DNA of 64,000 nt from Adiantum capillus-veneris (Eukaryota; Streptophyta; Polypodiopsida; Polypodiales; Pteridaceae). The notes under the pieces were generated by a model. That model did no database searches. It was not told where the DNA came from and saw only the letters and a program-made list of their open reading frames with translations. A program made the position numbers and the translations under genes. Positions 44,270-56,863 of this stretch are shown here, piece after piece (the first letter of the stretch is position 1; every line of letters starts with the position of its first letter). The stretch lies in NCBI GenBank assembly GCA_014529385.2, contig CM043953.1, forward strand, positions 81,474,338 to 81,538,337. The letters are read 5' to 3'.

Positions 44270-44990
44270 CTGCTGAGGGACTCCTAAATAAAGTAGGATA
44301 AAGTAAGCAAGTGAGAAAAGTTCTTTAAAAGATAATTATTCCACAAAAAAGCCTATATTACTGCAGTCATCCTTGAAGGCATCATAAAACTATAGTAGAA
44401 TCACATTACTGATTTTTTGAATTAAAGATCAGCCACAAATCTGAATATCATATAAGATTTAAAGATTGAACTTGTAGCAGGAAGCTTGTGTGTCCATGTT
44501 TGAGATTCTGGATTCTCTGGTCAATTTGGAGATCTCGTAATCTCCTTATGTTTCACCAAGATGGTGCTGACTGGCTCTTGTACATTTGCTTCAACTTGCA
44601 TTTGATTTGGGTAGCTTCATTACCAAACTATGAGCACTATATTTTGACCGTTTTTAGGTTGGTCCATGTCAAACACCAAGCCAGAAGAAGAATCCTTCCC
44701 AGCTGCACACTCTCTCTCTAGAATCTCTTTCCTCTCTTAAGAGTATGCTCATTTTCTCTCTTTTGACTGTTTTCCCTTTTTTTTTCCAAAAAAAAAAATT
44801 TCTTCTATTAAAATAAACATCTCAAGGGCCAGCCTTAGGATAAAAGGTACAAAAGCTGATCATAATAGAAGTGTGATCCCAAAAATGTCCATAAATTTAC
44901 AATGAATGACAAAGACTATTTCTTGATTTTGATTCTCTCAGTTCTCCTAATATATACATTTTTCTATGATCCAAGAACGGGAAAATTCAC

Positions 44991-45171
44991 CTCAAACTGT
45001 GCCCTATGCTAGCGAGAGGAACATCATCAATATCAATTCTATATGAAAGCTCAGTAGAATCCCCAAGAGCTCTAATGTGTCTAGAAGATGTAGCTCGTAT
45101 CTCTGCTAAAGAAGACGGCACCGAAGAATCCCCAGGAACCACAATGGGTTTTAGAGCTGCCGGTGGTATCT
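44991..45171 (-). CDS. SFI1: SFI1-like gene, exon 11
   Basis: A 181-base exon (2 + 59 codons + 2). The acceptor is attttctttggtag/ag and the donor tttgag/gtgaat. The product is not helical-repeat sequence but two loosely repeated units of about 22 residues (EIPPAALKPIVVPGDSS, then EIRATSSRHIRALGDST), followed by an acidic stretch. The end supplies SLR for a repeat completed in exon 12. A LINE fragment begins about 19 bases upstream of the acceptor. Confidence 0.68.
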
Positions 45172-45190
45172 CTACCAAAGAAAATGGAAG

Positions 45191-45456
45191 TATGTGAAGC
45201 GTTTTCATTGCTTATTCAAAGAGGGCTTTGGTCACTTATCCCACATTATGGACTACTATGATCATAGGTGCCTAGGTCTCTTCTTGCTAGAAATCCGTAG
45301 ACTCAAAGAGACTACCCTCCGGAGAAGGTTACCTACACATAGAGGATCCCTGCAAAGGCAGGCAGATCACTACTTTTTACAGAGGGACTACTCGAGATGC
45401 CCCACCACAAGTTACCCAGCCACACCCTCATTGGGGCATCCTTCTTCATGGAGTGT
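45191..45456 (+). mobile_element. LINE 3' coding fragment next to exon 11
   Basis: Plus-strand RFHCLFKEGFGHLSHIMD and RCLGLFLLEIRR correspond to the LINE-B ORF2 C-terminus (RFHCLFKEGFGPLDRVMQ). It starts about 19 bases upstream of the minus-strand acceptor of exon 11 and is cut at 45457 by a family-D LTR. Confidence 0.8.
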
Positions 45457-45717
45457 CACAAGACGGGCACTACGTGCCAATAGAAAAGAACAGACTGAAA
45501 AGACTTTCAGCACTTCAACTGAACTGAAAGAGAGAGACGACGTGCGACACAGTGGCGGAATTCCACCCCAAAGAGTAGTGGCCCCAAACCTTGGCGCCCC
45601 TTTCGGTGTTTCTTTATATTGCATCAACACAGTACAAGCCGGTACTCCACGCTCTGCACCTTCTCTCCCAGAAGACTGTCAAAGAATGATCCCTAGCCTC
45701 ATATTTAAAGGCCCTTG
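45457..45717 (-). repeat. Family-D LTR fragment
   Basis: Begins gtcacaagacgggcactacgtgcc and matches 46627-46910 closely. The remaining part of the LTR is lost at the join with a gypsy-A-type LTR. Confidence 0.85.
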
Positions 45718-46620
45718 TGTAGTGGAGATAATGTGTCATGCTCTGTATAGTGGAGATAATATCAGTGCAGTGTGCGTGAGATCTCACTCCATAGAATGAA
45801 AACACAGAAGACAATGAAGAACAGACAACAATAGCAAGACACCAGTCGTGAAACTTGAACAGTATGAACATCGACTAACTCAAAGAAACCAACACAGACT
45901 CTGGCATGGCAGCACACTCCGCTCCAGCCCAGAACTCATGGATACAATGGGGTTGTCGAGGCTGAGCTATGCACGGAAGACGTGAAGACGTGTTGTGTGT
46001 GAACTCAAGATAATAGACTCCAGACTACTGACCACACAAAAAGTAGATGATCTGATGACTCCAAACAACTACGCATATGTACTACCATAAAGAGCCACCA
46101 ACAACTCATAAATATCCAGTCCAACTAAGTCTCTTCAAACTACGGTGGTAATGCACTAGCCACGGTGTCGATTGGACCACCATCCGTATCAGTTGCCATG
46201 TGTCACTACCTAGGCCAAAGTCCCGTCCAGTGTGAACTCCAGCCCAACTTCAACTAGCTGTCTGTCCCATGCTAGTGACATTGTAGCCCTGCTACACGTT
46301 GCCCGCCCACAAGATCACTCACCGTTCTCGGGGAACACTGAAACTAGAGAAAATACAGAACTAAGCAGAAACCACTGAAACTAGCAGAGAATACTAAACC
46401 TATCAGGAAAAGGTTATCATCCCAACTGGAGCTCTGTAGAGAAGAAGCGACAAAATGTAGGTTTTCGCAGAATATGAGGAAGAAATAGGCAACTTGCCAC
46501 AGTGAGATAAGCTGACACAGAGCAGAAACCGAAGGCGGCCCTCCAAATTTAGCCTGTTTTCTTCAAGGTGACCCGCTAATTTTCCTGGAATTATTGAATT
46601 TATTTTATTTTATTTTTGGA
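45718..46620 (-). mobile_element. Gypsy A-family LTR with 3' internal remnant
   Basis: TGTAGTGG...GCTACA, 579 bp (45718-46296), a diverged relative of the 572-bp LTRs of gypsy A. It is followed by internal sequence (ttgcccgcccacaagatcactcacc) like that at 9997. A third family copy, deleted. Confidence 0.85.
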
Positions 46621-46703
46621 AAATATGTCACAAGACGGGCACCACGTGCCAATAGAAAAGAACAGACTTAAACAGACTTTTAGCACTTCCTTAACAATTG
46701 AAC

Positions 46704-46704
46704 T

Positions 46705-46755
<51 letters not shown>
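46704..46755. repeat. GA microsatellite in family-D LTR
   Basis: About 25 GA units in the LTR. The equivalent position in the 5' LTR (56960-56992) and at 45530 is shorter, so it expanded in this copy. Confidence 0.92.
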
Positions 46756-46757
<2 letters not shown>

Positions 46758-47716
46758 GACACGCGACACGGAGTGGCGGAGTTCCACCCCAGAGAGTATT
46801 GGCCCCAAACCTTGGCGCCCCTTTTAGTATTTCTTTATATTGCATCAACTCAATACAAGCCGGTACTCCAGACTCTGCACCTTCTCCAAGAAGCATGCCA
46901 GGGAATGAGCCCTAACCTCATATTTAAAGGCCCTAGGCCCCAAAAGCAGTTTAAAGTGAAAAGCCTTCAAACTCAAAAGCATCTGGTCCAAAAGCAATGC
47001 CCAAAAAGCTGCTAGTGTAAATCACGGAAATCCGTACAACTGCCACATCATCAGCCAACGCAAAACGCGAAAATCCGTACAACCTGCCACGTCAGCATTG
47101 CCAGCGTGAGCGGAAATCCGTACAGTTCTGCCACGTCAGCATTCAATGGAATTTCCGGAAATCTGTTGCTTCTGCTTCTTCTAGGGTTTAGGCCCCTCGG
47201 CCGGTAGCTCCGTTCTTCAGTAGGTCAACACGTCAGGCATCTCCCCTTCTTGAAAGAGAGTAATCGTCCGCGATTACAGCATATCTGCAAAACAACTCAA
47301 GTTAGCTCAAAAAAAATTCCGAGGGACATTCAGTTTGCTCTTTTTTTGTTAAGAAGTTAGCTTCTCCTTTTGGCTCTTTTGATGAAGGAGTTAGCTTCTC
47401 CTTTCGTCCGGATCGGAACTCTTGATATTTCGACGTAGTAAAATTAGCCATCACACCCAGACCGTACTGATCTTCCACGGGTGTCTTGATGCACTAAAAT
47501 TACATACCAAGGCAATCTCATCCAATTAGGAATATTCAGTAATTGGCAAATCACAATGCAACACAAATGCTTACATATGCATGTTACAAGACACAACAGA
47601 CAGCGCCGCTGAGCACTCCCCCGAGACAAACGGTCTGCGGTATGAAGCTACTCAACAACTACCTCCTCACTCCCCCCGCAAATAACCTAAAAAGGTCCGG
47701 GCCATGAGCTCAAAGG

Positions 47717-47880
47717 ACTGTACAACCAAACGCTCCCCAAACCGCAGTCTGCGTTGCGTGGAGGTTCAAGCATACAACAGAACGCTCCCCAGGCATCGGC
47801 CTACGTCATTCCGAGGTTTTTAAACATACAACGAAACGCTCCCCAGGCATTGGCCTGCGTCGTTCCGAGGTTCAAACAAT
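47717..47880. repeat. Minisatellite of about 50 bp in family D (copy 2)
   Basis: Three imperfect units matching the four-unit array at 30180-30392. Confidence 0.85.
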
Positions 47881-48172
47881 ACCAAAACAAAATTTCTCAC
47901 TTCTCCATCCGGGAGTAAAATCACCAATAAATGAAACCACTATTAAAACCAGAGTCAAACATTTCAAATCGGCACCAAAATAGGTTCAAAACAAATACCA
48001 TCCATTTCAAACAAATTTCAAACAAGATCACCAACCAAGTTCTCAAACAGAAGTCAAACTTAAAAAGCAATCTCAACATCAGTCGAGCTCGAAAAGTCGA
48101 CTGACTTTCCATCCTGGAACCTGCACTAAAAATTAGGGTTAGGTTCATTCCATAAGGTCGTAGCCGAGCACA

Positions 48173-49227
48173 GTGTCACGGGGATGTTGCAGTTGTTAAC
48201 TATGTCACGAGGACGTGGCAACTACTTTTCTTAGTTGTTGGTTTCTTTCCAATGATTTTTGTTTTATTTTTGAGACCCTCTTTTTGAAGTAACAAACGGT
48301 CGGACATTGTATGGCCAATGTGAACGGTAGTTTCACCAGCAGACGGGAAGTGGTCGGCACTGGAATTCGTATAGTAAGAGGATGTCTAAGCTCAAAGCAA
48401 GATCATGTAGGTCCCCCGTCGCACTTAGCAAGTTGGTGGATACTAGGAAGTGAACTCAATAAAGGCATAAAGTCAAGGTGGAACTACCAACAGAAAGTAT
48501 CCGATAGTTGGGCCACATTGCACTTTTGGATGCGGTCCCAATGAGGATAGTTGGTCAGATGACCAATGGGAGCCCAACGGAATCATTTCCTAAAATTTAG
48601 GGAACTACTATTTTGGGCCGTGAAATGTGTTCGCGTCATTACCTCCGATATGACTAGGGGAACATTTTACAACTCTACCGCAGAGTCAACTGAGCAACCA
48701 GTTGGGAGATTTTTAGGCGGCAACCCCGAAACGGGAAAATGCATGTAATCGTGCCAAGTGGCGCATTTTAGTGAACTTTCCCAATGCAAAGAAGAGGTAG
48801 CTTTGAATTTATAGCTGAGAGGCTCATTTTTTAGTTTCCTGTCACAGGTTAAGAGCTATGGAGTGCTTCCTTTCACTCTATGTACAGTGGTGTCAAGAGT
48901 GATGCCCTGCACGCTACACACTGCTCTCTCTCTCCTTTACGTGCAATTATGTGATGCCCCACAAGAGGGCTTTTCATTTGATTCATGTACAGTTGTGTGG
49001 GTTCATGTGCGATTGCCGAGGCAAGAGCCTCTTGCACAGGTACTGGATTAGCTAGTGGCTAATCCCCTGCAGGTACATGTGAATTCGGAGAGGTTTCACC
49101 TGAGATATTTGGTCCGATTCAAAGGGCAAGTAGCCCTACAGGTGCGGAAGCTTGAGGACTTGCTACAGATGCACGCAAAAAGGAGCCCAAAACAGGGAAT
49201 TACAGCCTGCTGTGTATTTTTACAGGT
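48173..49227. other. Unclassified LTR-like stretch in the inserted block
   Basis: Begins TGTCACGGGGATG. At 49080-49230 a plus-strand open stretch reads RFHLRYLVRFKG, reminiscent of a chromodomain start, then ends ITACCVFLQV. The same ending is found on the minus strand at 25497. No complete gene. Confidence 0.35.
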
Positions 49228-50205
49228 TTAGGGTTTCGGCCCTAAACGGTCCCTAATATTCCCAGGAGGTTCGGGGATGCGAGGGGACCACTGTAGAGGT
49301 GATCCGAGGAGAGGTAACAAAAGTTCATTGTTTCTGTGTTCAATGGTTCCCGTCCCACTACGGGGATTAGATGTTATGTACACTGAGGTGTACACTTTCA
49401 GCTTGTACTGTTGACTCCACCATCCGCTGCAAAGTATCTTGCGGATGCGTTTACAAAATTCGGGCAAAAGTCCTTCGTTAAACTTCTTTATCATTTCTTC
49501 CTCAAAGAGGTTCAAGAATGGAGCCACCTTGGAAAGAGTGAACGAATATTGATTCACATAATCCATGACTCACTCGTGCTCCTATCCGGTAAACCAATCC
49601 CAATGTTCTTTGATGCCTTCCTTAAAGCGTAGAGGAAAAAATTTGTCGGAAAATTCAGCCTTGAATTGAATCCAAGTCTTGTTGTAAGTTCCTTGCAGAG
49701 CTTTGGTATACCACCAAGTACTTACAATCCCTTGAGGTGTTTGGTCACATGCCTCGCCTTAGACGCTTTTCAGAAATTTTCGTTTGCAAAGGCAACTTCA
49801 AACTGTCGAATGAAAGCGGTAGGTTTCGGGACATCTTCTCTTCCGTCAAAAATATCGAACTTGATCAGAGTGTTCTGAGGTCTCGGAATGACGGGATTTC
49901 TTGGCTATGGTTCTGGATTGATGCTCTTGGATATATTTTCTGGATTCTAAAGGACCTTGAGCATTCCGCTCCTTGGATTCTCTAGGTTCTTCGGCATCAT
50001 GCTCTTGTCGCCTTCTCAAAGAATCCCAAGTCTTGTGTCGACTTCTTGCAGAGAGAAATTTTTTCCCAACTCTGCGAGCTTTTCCTTGCAGGACTTAGGG
50101 TTCCGCCTGCTTACTTCTCTCGTGGCTTGTCATGGCTTCTTCCCGTATCTTCCCAGAGTCACCTTCTTTTACAAAGAAAGAGAGGAGACCATGCTCTGAT
50201 ACCAC
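49228..50205 (-). pseudogene. Family-C element gag region
   Basis: Minus-strand sequence between the primer site (50193-50204) and 49228. It contains a retrotransposon gag stretch (EEEMIKKFNEGLLPEFCKRI) at 49228-49566 and further broken frames. Confidence 0.6.
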
Positions 50206-50291
50206 TGTCACAAACGGGAGCGCATAGCAATATAGAATATACTTGGATAAATAGAATTTATCACTTGATACTGAAGCCAGAGGATATAGAA

Positions 50292-53200
50292 ATGAAATGA
50301 AATGAAATGTTATATTAACGTCTTCAAAAGGCCAGAGTGACCTATGAGACCAAACTGATACAAAAGTGGTGAATCTGGTACAATGTCTGAAAAGTGTGAG
50401 AGTGTGCAAATAAATGCCAAAAACTAAATACAAAGTATTAGATAAACTTCTTAGGAGCATTCTGGGTGTCTAGCTAGAATGCTTCTAATCCTTTGTTGTA
50501 GTCTCCTCCGGTCAAGTGTGCTTCTGCATCTCGGTCATGGTCGTCTCGATTTCCTAAGCTCAATAGCCCTGTCAATGAGGGTGCCTTTGGTATGAATGTG
50601 GGTACTCCTTTGTGCTCGCTGCTGGCCTCTTGCTTCTCCTTCCATTCCTGATTCTCTCAATCCGAAGAAATCTGTGATCTGCCTCTGAGGTTGTAGTGCT
50701 CTTTGTCTTCTCATTAGATTATCCCTGTGCCGATGTAGTTCCAGTAGGTACAGGCCTAAGCACCTTTGATCTTGGTATTGCATGACTCTATCTAGAGGTC
50801 CAAAGCCTTCTTTGAATAGGCAATGGAAACGCCCACGTATCTCATAGTATACGGTGCAATGGCATATGTAGTGTAATTCTGTCTCTGGCTCCATTCCGCA
50901 TAACTTGCAAATTCTGCTCTTAGGTGGGATTCCCCTAAATTTGCCAAATTCAATTTCCAGTTGGTGTGAGGATGTACGAATCTGACCAATAGCACATCTA
51001 AAACCATGAGATAGGTGGGTATCCATGTAGTTCAGGCGAATCACAAAACCATCTTCAGATAGCTGTAGGAAGTTTTCTTTGTAGTCGGCCATCTTCGTGC
51101 CCAATTCTTGTGTAGGGTCTACCCATGTCCTCTTAGTGTCCAACTGTATAAGATCCTGGCGTATTGGAAGGGGGGTAATCTTTCCATACTGAACCCGTGT
51201 CTCTGAAACCACGAGGACAGTTGCGCATACCAGCATGATGTATCTCCTTTCATTGCTAACTGTCGAGAGGATTCGAGGGCCAATCTAGTATATCGGCAAT
51301 TATTTGTATCCCACAAACCATGTATAAAGGACACTGATCTGGTAAGAGTTTCAATTTCTCTCAGAGGGGCAGCTAGTTCCGCTCGGATAATCGCGTGTGG
51401 TACGGAGGACTTGGCTCTAGTCATTCGGGAATCATAGATACCAACGGTCTCTCCATTGACTTCCAATTATCCAGATCCACATATGGTTCCCAAATCTGGA
51501 CCCCATAAAGCATAGCCGAAGCCACCACAGTATCAAAGAGCCAAAGTTTTGTTCGTGGTTCCTGAAACTGCACTTGTGAACACATCCTCTCCAACCCTCC
51601 CAAGGCCGCAGAGGCTCTGGACAATCTAGCATCCGCTGCTTTCTTAAGAGTAAACTTCGGTCCTGTAAATACCACACCAAGGTATGTGTATGCATCTGTG
51701 TACTCTACTGTATCCTGGCCATATGCAAATGTAGGTGCCGATCTCCTAACCCACTGCGGTGTGGTGTTAAACACCATAACTTTGGTTTTACCCAAATTCA
51801 ACGACAGTCCGCTGTCCTTCACGAATTTATGTAATGCATCTAACTGCCTCTGCATTCCATCTGGTGATTCTGCTATCAATACAATATCATTTGCATACAA
51901 CAACAAAGGGATCCATGACCCTGCAAGTTGAGCACCTCTGTCACCCTCTCTATCAATGTAATCTGATACCTCATCTATATACATACCAAATAAAGTAGGG
52001 GACAGTGGGCATCCCTGCTTTACTCCAACGGTGGAATGAACAATGTCGGAATCCCCTTCTGGAGTACGTACATAACCAGTTACTGACCCGTATAAGGCCA
52101 TGATCCCCCAGATAATCTCTTTGGGGACCCCTAACTCTTGCATTCTGCGCAACAATCTGCCCCTTGGTACTGTATCAAAAGCTTTCCGAAAATCCACAAA
52201 GCAACAATACATCCTTCTCCCGCTTGCTCTTCCTCCTCAATAATGGCTCTGAGCGTAAGAATATGATCTAGAGTGGAATAACCCCTCCTGAATCCAGCTT
52301 GTCCTGTTGCCCTTATGCCCTCATTCTCTACCCATCTACTCAATTTTTGTTCCAGAATGGATGCCTACAGTCGGGTCAATGTGTGACCCACCATAATGGT
52401 ACGGTAGTTCTCGGGTATCATAGGATCCCCTGACTTGAAAATAGGTACGATAGTAGATAATTTCCAAGATTCAGGTAGTCCTTCACACATGACCCGATTA
52501 AACAGACGAGCAAGGACTTCTGAAAGTAGATCCCTTGCATGGATCAGATGTTCTGCTACTAGACCCTCATGATCATATGCTCTTCTTGTCTTCATCTTAT
52601 CAATGGCTTTTTCCACCATTTCCGTAGTAAAGAAAGTACTAGTAGTAGCAGGGCATGGCTCTAGCTGATCTGGTAATGGAGGCTGTCCAGATACCATATA
52701 TAATGATGTTACATATTGACCCCAAATCTCAGGAGAAGTAATTGTCGGAGGCGATGAGTGCTCGTGAAATAAACGCCAGGCCTCATGTGAGTCCTGACTC
52801 AAGAAGAGCTGATATAAATCCTTCTCCAATTTGGCTAAAAATGCCCTTTTCTTGCGACGTACTATACGCCAAAGAGCAATCCGAGACTGCTTATATGTGA
52901 TGATCCCAAGTGTAAGCTCTTTCTGGACCTGGGTTCTCATCTCTCTGCATTCCTCGTCGTACCAACTGTTTTGAGCCACGTTCCCAGATCCTCTCTTCTG
53001 ATCAGGCTGAGTATGTGGGTATGCCTCTTGTGCTGCTCCATGTAGTATCTCTGTTAGCTGAGAAGTAATCTCCTCTACAGTATATACTCGCTCAGCTGCC
53101 CACATCCTATTATAGATCTGTTCCACATAGACCGAATCAGTCTCTGGTGTGAAAGTATATCTTGTGTGCGTCTTCTTCCTTTGTACTTGAGAGGCATTGT

Positions 53201-53692
53201 ATTGGAAGGAGATTGATAAGGTCAAGAGAGCATGATCCACTGCAATCCCAACCGGTCTGGGTCCCACCTTAAAGTCCTCGATACTAGAAATAAAGCTTGG
53301 TGAAGTCATGACATAATCCACTGTACTGGCCCCATGCCTGTGCTGGAAGCATGTGAATCCCCCAAATAAAGGGAAATTCTCTAGACCATTAAGTATGGCC
53401 AAACCATGTGTAGTTGCCATCTCCATGAGATGTCTCCCATATTCAGTGTGTTCTTTATCCTATGAGTTTCTAGTAAGCCCCTCCTGTAATAAATCCACTT
53501 CTCTGAGCATTTCCTCAGAAGTATCATAGAATACTGCTTGAGAGTTGGACGTTCTGGCATTAAAGTCTCCTAAGAGAACGATGTCTCCATCTCTAGAGAA
53601 CTCCCATATGTCATTATTCAATATGGAGAAAGGGGACTGTCCTTTAGGTGAGGAGTAGACTGATGTACTTGGAGGGAAGTAGCATATAGCGA
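50292..53692 (-). mobile_element. LINE-B, 5'-truncated
   Basis: About 3.4 kb, inserted into a family-C LTR at an AT-rich site (gatata-like on both sides). ORF2 from the endonuclease end to the C-terminus. The 3' end is a short (ATTTC)n run rather than poly(A), and the same end is found at 59400. Confidence 0.88.
50535..53426 (-). pseudogene. LINE-B ORF2: endonuclease end, reverse transcriptase, C-terminal zinc domain
   Basis: 52365-53426: endonuclease end (STVDYVMTSPSF, IAVDHALLTLSI) and RT start (STIVPIFKSGDP). 52131-52343 and 51421-52212: RT with CCFVDFRKAFDTVPR, VKQGCPLSPTLF and LLYANDIVLIAES, where the catalytic YADD reads YAND. 50535-51236: C-terminal CKLCGMEPETELHYICHC zinc motif. Three frame breaks. 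It would copy RNA onto nicked DNA in an intact relative. Confidence 0.88.
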
Positions 53693-54269
53693 TATATATA
53701 TAGAGAGAGAGAGAGTGAGAAGATCGACATGGTACTGGGACCAGAAGACGGGCTGGTCCCCCCCCATAATAGTATCTTTATTACTGAGGAGAAGTCTATA
53801 CAAGCACTAAAACCAAACGTATTACCACGTTCATTCTAGAATAAGACTTGATGGTTCCTGGAAGCCGCAGCTTCCTATTCCTAGGGCAAGACCCTATTCC
53901 AAGGAACTTCCATTCCTTATTCCAAATCCTCGAGAATCAAGGTTCTCGCCTCTGGATCTCACCATCCAAACTCAGGGCATGGCATCCGTGGCACGTGCAA
54001 CTCTCTTTTCCAACTCTGTTTCCAAAGTCCTCTTCCCGCAGAACAACTCTACTTTCCCGAATACGAAGTCCTTACTTGGGAATCCCAACTTCCGGATCAC
54101 AACTTGAGAGACTACCTCTCTCTGATCCGTGGATCTACTTCCCAAACTCGGGTACGAAACCCTTGGGCTGATCTGGCTCTAGTTCCTCAGAGCGCTTTTC
54201 TCTTGCAAAGGCTCATGCCTTCCTCTAGGCTCTACTCCTACTCCCTAATTAAGAGGAAGTACACCTGCA

Positions 54270-55840
54270 AAAAATTACTTAGAGGATCATAACATGAAAA
54301 TCGTTACCTTCAAAGTCTCGATGCTCGAAACACAATTCGGTTCTCGAAAAGCAATTCCCCGGAAGAGACCTCTACATAGAAAATCCTCTCTTCCAATCCT
54401 ACACACAAAAGAGGTGTGTTCTCGGGTTCCTTCTCGTAAGCCAGCCCCGTCTACAGCGTTTATGGGCTGAAAACAGAGATAAACAGCAGCTTGTCGCGAT
54501 GGAAACACTCTCCGTAGGCACTTCTTCGCAAGGGTCCTCGCCCACTGGGTCCTGGCGACATCTAGTACACTTGGGGTAGCCATGGGCATCACCCGCAGCG
54601 TCTTCTTTATGGCTGAAATCTGCAGCAACATCTTCTCCTTGCAAAAATTGGTCTTTTTCTCTGACTGAGGACATGTGATGCTTTTATAGCTCTTGGCCAC
54701 AGCTTCAATAGCTGCTCACATAGAGATCGCGGTTTTTTTTCTGCGCTTTTTTGCGAGAAAAAGAGAGAGAGAAAACGATGACTGATCTGTTGCCTTATTT
54801 ATCAGATGGCTGCCCACTTAATCGCATATTTCTAAAATAGTCTGAATTTGCCCAAAAACTCAATAAAACCTTATAAGTTAAAAACAATGCTTTCACAGAA
54901 CTTACCAGGTGTCCCTGGATGCAATCACATGCACAATTGCAATGCAGACATAGACTTCCTCGCGGGAAAGCCCTGCTTTCCCGAAAAGCAATCCCGCTTT
55001 CTCAAAAAGCATCTGTTTTTCCTCAAAGTTTCCTTTGAACCCATCTTCATTCAAGTGCTTGCTTTTCCTTGTGCACAATTCTAACACAGTTCGGAATTTC
55101 CTCTAGACTATGGATATCCCCTTTCCGATGCACCCGTCACCCACCTTGTGATGCATAAGGAATACCCATCACCTAGTCCTTTCCTACAGAACTTATGGTA
55201 CAATCTCCTTCGCGATGCTCTAAGCCTCTATGTCACCCATCCTATGACGCATCAGAGATGTCCGTTCCCGGATGGTCGGATACTTCTTTCCGATGCTGCC
55301 TGTCACCCATCCGATGTGACGCATCAGAAGTACCCGTTCCTAGTGCTCTCATCATTACTTTGAATGACGCACTAGGAATACTCTATACTCGGATGTCTCC
55401 AGTGAGAAAAACCCTCTCACTTAAAATTCCAATAATTCATTTAGAATTATTTTTCTTGGTGTTCCAAGCGAGAAAACCCTCGCTTAATAAATCTAATAAT
55501 TCATTTAGAATTATTTTCTTGTCAGATAAAGCCAATTTAGCAACACTAGCCCTCTTAGCCGGAGGTGGCCCCGGGGATCTGTCTGACGTGGGAGCAGAAG
55601 GTTGCTCTGAGGACGTCGAGGCTCGCTCAGGACATGTATTAAACGTATGCATTGTTTGGAAACATTCGAAGCATCAGTCTTCTTGTAACAAGGCGTCTCG
55701 TTGACGGTGTGTCAGACGAGGCCGTTGAGGCTGGTTTTCACGGGATTCTTGAGAATTTGTTCGTTTTTTACCAGGAGTTTTGGTTAGTGGCCGGAGTTGC
55801 TTCCGTGGTAAACTCCAACTTTCCTTTCATCATTTTGTAG
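54270..55840. other. Inserted block, right part: unclassified with short tandem repeats
   Basis: No complete gene. Minus-strand open stretch 54287-54700 without recognisable domain. 55100-55400 holds three to four loose units of about 75 bases built on cacccatcc..gatg..acgcatcag. 55400-55520 holds a two-unit repeat (gagaaaaccctc ... aataattcatttagaattattttcttg). A minus-strand gag-like stretch is at 55437-55652. Confidence 0.4.
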
Positions 55841-56863
55841 CCGACCACAGCATGGTCCATAAGCTCTTGCATGGTTGAAACTTGCTTGGAAAAACAATAT
55901 TCCTACAATGGTGATGGTAATCCAATGGTGTAGCGCTCACACTGGTCCTCCAAGGGAATGATCTTAGAGAAGGACGCCGGAAGGTAGACGTCGGGAAACC
56001 TTTGGTTATAGTCCTCCATGGTCTCTGTGGCAAGCATTTTCAAGTTTCCCACTTCACACCACCTATTAGGATAAATATTGCACTCAGTAGAAAGATACAT
56101 TTTCAGCAACATATGGTGTTTATGTTTGGGACTAAAAGAACAAGAGAAATTCTTGCATCTCCACAATCTGTCATTCTACCTCTCATCAACTACCACACTT
56201 CTTTTGATGTACATGTATTCATTTTATTTTAACATGAAGTGAGCCCAACAAAATAGTGTTTATGTTTGGTTCTTTTTTGTCCAAGTTTGTTACAAAAAAA
56301 CACAAACGATCTGGACTTCGAACATAGAAGTCATGTAACTATGTATAAAAATTGTCTTGAAAGCTTGCCAGGTCCTTCGAGCATGCGGTTGTGTCGCGAT
56401 TGAGCTCCACCATTGCATAGCATTATCTTTAAGAAATCGTGTTGCTCGAGAAATCTTGGATTCTTATATATAGTTCCCCAAAGCATAGATGTTGTCGAAT
56501 TGTTGTAGCAACTGCAATGCTTTCTTCCAATCTTTCACCCCGGAGAAAGTGAAAAATTTGATTGTCGTGACGCCATTCTTGAAATCTTTGGGTTGGTTAG
56601 GCGTATATCCCGGGTATGGACAATAAGGGTATCCATATGGACTCCAAGCATTGTAGCCTGGTGGCGGTGGTGGTGGGGGAGGTGGGGGCAACGGCGGTCT
56701 TAAATGACTCAAACACAAACCTAGTGTTAACCTTTTTAGGACAAAAACGGCCTCCTGTTTCTTTGTCTCCCCTTTTTGTTGTCCTGTCTTCTTCTTCTTT
56801 TAACTCCATAACTTTCCATTGTAGGTTCATGCAGGACCGGTTTGCTTGTTGAAATAGCACCAC
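55841..56863 (-). pseudogene. Family-D gag remnants (second element)
   Basis: Pieces at 56597-56863, 56464-56718 (Pro-rich PPPPPPPPPP then YGYPYCPYPGYTPN and a gag-like helix VKDWKKALQLLQQFDN), 55903-56166 (WCEVGNLKMLATETMEDYNQ) and 55841-56033. Minus strand and gag-like in order, but in broken frames. Confidence 0.6.

Larger units (their letters stand above)
50206..54269 (-). mobile_element. 5' LTR of a family-C element, split by LINE-B
   Basis: LTR parts 50206-50291 and 53693-54269, homologous in reverse to 28947-29580. The initiator tRNA-Met primer site TGGTATCAGAGC (minus strand, 50193-50204) follows it. Without the LINE it is about 660 bp. Confidence 0.85.
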
